Source of the DNA: Tritrichomonas foetus
Taxonomy: Eukaryota; Parabasalia; Tritrichomonadida; Tritrichomonadidae
NCBI GenBank assembly: GCA_001839685.1
Contig: MLAK01001221.1
Location: 11,599-27,456, forward strand
Length of the DNA stretch: 15,858 bases
Direction: 5' to 3'
Part shown: positions 13,895-15,858 of the stretch, piece after piece
Position numbering within the stretch: position 1 is the stretch's first letter
Layout: each line of letters opens with the position of its first letter
Notes under the pieces: model-generated
Told to the model about the DNA's origin: nothing
What the model saw: only the letters and a program-made list of their open reading frames with translations
The model's database searches: none
Translations under genes and position numbers: made by a program

Positions 13895-14751
13895 AGGGCT
13901 TGCTGTTTGACTGGTTTATTTGTTATGCAACTTTTTCAATGGGTGATTTAAATCTACGAACTTTTCAACAACCACATTTCGAAATGAGAAAAACTATGAA
14001 TGTGATAACATTTTCACACTGATCAATTGAACAAACGATTTTTGGCATGCTAGTGATATGATTAACAAAATTAAAAATAGATTTAATCGATTTTGTCATC
14101 ATTTTTAATATGAAATTTGTCATCATTCAAAAGATTCAATTAATATACTAGAAGTCATTGGGATTATCTAATGACATGTTTAAAGGTCCTAGTTTAGTTG
14201 GAAAACTAGTTTTTCGAACTAAAGTTTGAAGAATTGCACAAGATTAAATTCATTTTGGGAGAATAGATGAAGTGAATTAAGATGTAATATCCACGTATTT
14301 TTTCACGAATCACATCGATCAATTTCTAAAATAAATAAATAAATTAAAAAATTATAACAAATTGATAATAAAAACTTTGTTACAAAACTCTTGATTCATT
14401 CTCTCTTCAAAACTAATTCTGCATATGATGCTCTGTCTTCACAAAATGCCACAAATTTAATTAATTAAAATGTTTTTTTTTTTAAAGTGGGGGGATATGA
14501 ATTCATTTGGAAATTAATATTTACTTTAGTTATCATCTTTTTGGAGAGAAAATCAAAAATTCGATAATTCATTTTTAATCGATACATCATTCATGATGTC
14601 ATTAAATTTGATTTAAAAGAAAGTAAAAATGTGTCAACAAGGTTGGCCTTACAACTATTAATTGATATGTGTAAAAAAAGCATAATGAAACGTTTCATTA
14701 TTTTTTATTCGAAATATCAAAAAAAGCAATTTTCTCTTGAAAATAACTATT
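13895..14751. other. 857-bp intergenic region, no gene seen
   Basis: Between two minus-strand genes; it should hold the zinc-finger promoter (right of 13894) and the RhoGAP 3' region. Both strands were read and no frame or tRNA was found. It contains palindromes TTTAATTAATTAAA (14456-14469) and the 20-bp palindrome described separately, plus CATCAT/ATGATG arms near 14585-14598. Confidence 0.45.
14682..14701. repeat. perfect 20-bp palindrome
   Basis: ATAATGAAACGTTTCATTAT is its own reverse complement, with an A-run on the left and a T-run on the right. It ends 50 bp after the RhoGAP stop on the minus strand. It could be a dimeric protein site or a 3'-end structure. Confidence 0.7.
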
Positions 14752-15594
14752 TTATAATGGCCTGACAAAGTTCGGATCATTAATAAGGTATCCTGGAACA
14801 TATGGAATCAAAGATTTAAACCGCAATTCCCTGAGGTTCATCGAATCAACAATATCGCCTTCATTTACTTGAACGTGGCTGATTTTTTCGATTTCTTCAT
14901 CAGTTAAAATGTCATCCGGTGTCAGGTAGAAGTCATCAAAAATGTCATCGGCTCTTTCAATTAGGATTTGTGTGATGTTATTTTGAGCTTCATGGTTGGC
15001 CATCAGTGGGTTTTCGTGAGCCATCGGTGAGCACATGATGTTCGGGCCAAACATGCGAGCGAGGTTCAATGCGTCCATTTTATTGCTTTCCTTGTTGTTG
15101 GCAACAAAATTCAGATATTTAATTAGAAAAGCGAGACTGATATATGTTGGACGACTCAATTCTTTCATCAGGCCTTTTATCTTGGTTAGTCCGACGTCTG
15201 CATCAGCTTGGTAAAGAGGAGGGATCATGATTAGCGGGTCGTATATGAAAAATGGGATGAGCGGATTTCTTTCTGAGTTATCGCGGAAGTATTTCTTTAA
15301 AGTATCGCAAAGGACGTTGTTATCGGGATATTTCGACCAATCAGTGACACGTCCATCGTTTAATTCTAAACATAATTCTTGGATTTTCTGCTTTGAGCCA
15401 CTTAATCGGAAAATTCCTTCGTTTTTTTCGGCGCCAACTTTCTGAAGTTGGGTTATAATGTCGTGTATGATGAATGATATCTTCCCACCAAACTGATCAG
15501 CAGAGCGAGTGAAGAAATTTCGATACATTTCTGATATATCGATTTGTGTCAACTTTGTAAAAAAATAGGCAATTTTCAATAAATATCTGGTCAT
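14752..15594 (-). CDS. RhoGAP-domain protein
   Basis: A 280-residue frame from ATG 15594. The RhoGAP domain spans about 33-220: NEGIFRLSGS (58-67) carries the arginine finger R63, followed by DTLKKYFRD (97-105, the conserved LK-x-x-x-R helix) and DALNLARMFGPNIM (174-187). RhoGAP domains speed GTP hydrolysis by Rho/Rac-family GTPases, controlling actin and membrane traffic. The 40 residues after the domain are acidic and end in a short ordered tail. No membrane-binding domain is visible; residues 1-25 are hydrophobic in part but do not look like a signal peptide. Short single-domain RhoGAPs are common in amoeboid protists. The catalytic arginine is present, so activity is likely. Confidence 0.88.
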   Translation of the reverse strand: MTRYLLKIAYFFTKLTQIDISEMYRNFFTRSADQFGGKISFIIHDIITQLQKVGAEKNEGIFRLSGSKQKIQELCLELNDGRVTDWSKYPDNNVLCDTLKKYFRDNSERNPLIPFFIYDPLIMIPPLYQADADVGLTKIKGLMKELSRPTYISLAFLIKYLNFVANNKESNKMDALNLARMFGPNIMCSPMAHENPLMANHEAQNNITQILIERADDIFDDFYLTPDDILTDEEIEKISHVQVNEGDIVDSMNLRELRFKSLIPYVPGYLINDPNFVRPL

Positions 15595-15775
15595 ATAATA
15601 TTAAACATTTATTCACTTTTTGAATGATAAATTACCGTTACTGTGTTGATTAGATTCAAAAAGACAACATTCAAAAAATTAATAGCTACTGTTAGTTGTT
15701 TCGGCTTGGAATCCGTTATTCATGAGGAATGATTGATTGGAATTTTGCTATTATTGAATCAACTGAAGAAACAAA
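15595..15775. promoter_or_regulatory. divergent promoter region of RhoGAP and edge gene
   Basis: An AT-rich stretch of 181 bp upstream of the RhoGAP ATG. No clear initiator match is seen on the minus strand. It would be shared with the partial frame at 15776 if that is real. Confidence 0.3.
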
Positions 15776-15858
15776 ATGTTTCAAGAAGAAAACTTCCACA
15801 ATAGTGTTATCTTGAAGAATAAAGCCTCCTATATGAAAGGTCTACATAGTGGTCCCCA
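15776..15858 (+). CDS. possible 5' end of a further gene (runs off window)
   Basis: ATG 15776 opens a frame of 27 codons with no stop before the window edge (MFQEENFHNSVILKN, then KASYMKG). The residue mix looks protein-like and the divergent spacing to RhoGAP is reasonable. 27 codons are too few to identify or prove a gene. Confidence 0.3.
   Translation, partial: MFQEENFHNSVILKNKASYMKGLHSGP

Overview
The window is AT-rich eukaryotic DNA with compact genes, most of them one uninterrupted frame under the standard code. The products are nuclear, secretory and cytoskeletal: a Mediator-like subunit, SEC13, a NOM1/SGD1-type nucleolar factor, RhoGAP, kelch/coiled-coil, ankyrin and phospholipase B-like proteins. 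Short intergenic regions, very short apparent leaders, a TCA-type initiator 6 nt before one ATG (4882-4889) and the ankyrin style suggest a parabasalid (trichomonad), perhaps Tritrichomonas-like. This is inference; no rRNA or species marker is present.

Layout, left to right: an 18-bp minisatellite (1-176); a Q/N-rich protein of unknown function (250-852, minus) divergent from a MED27-like gene (1022-1885, plus); a membrane-anchored phospholipase B-like enzyme (2166-4067, minus), convergent with MED27; an 822-bp divergent intergenic region; a kelch plus coiled-coil protein (4890-6767, plus); the ankyrin gene (7094-8864, plus); a NOM1/SGD1 homolog (9232-10575, plus); a repeat-rich spacer with a (TC)n/poly-T tract and a 15-bp minisatellite; SEC13 (11088-11900, minus); a prion-like C2H2 zinc-finger protein (12464-13894, minus); a RhoGAP protein (14752-15594, minus); and a possible gene start running off the right edge (15776).

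The outstanding observation is in the ankyrin gene. Read conventionally it is a set of broken frames. All interruptions resolve if 15 T-rich spacers of 18-23 nt are removed. Each starts with GTT (13) or ATT (2), each ends in AT, and each sits exactly between codons in the hairpin loop between ankyrin repeats, just before the next TPLH-type motif. Neighbouring spacers in one loop are separated by one codon, once by two. Those codons (K, G, D, N, G, G, N, NG) restore the canonical loop length and usually its glycine. The result is one continuous frame of 487 residues with about 13 ankyrin repeats. No GT-AG solution exists for several of the spacers. They are either a non-canonical class of ultrashort intron with one-codon exons, or another removed or bypassed element.

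The genes do not form an operon or an obvious pathway. They look like an ordinary housekeeping and accessory mix with divergent, convergent and tandem neighbours.
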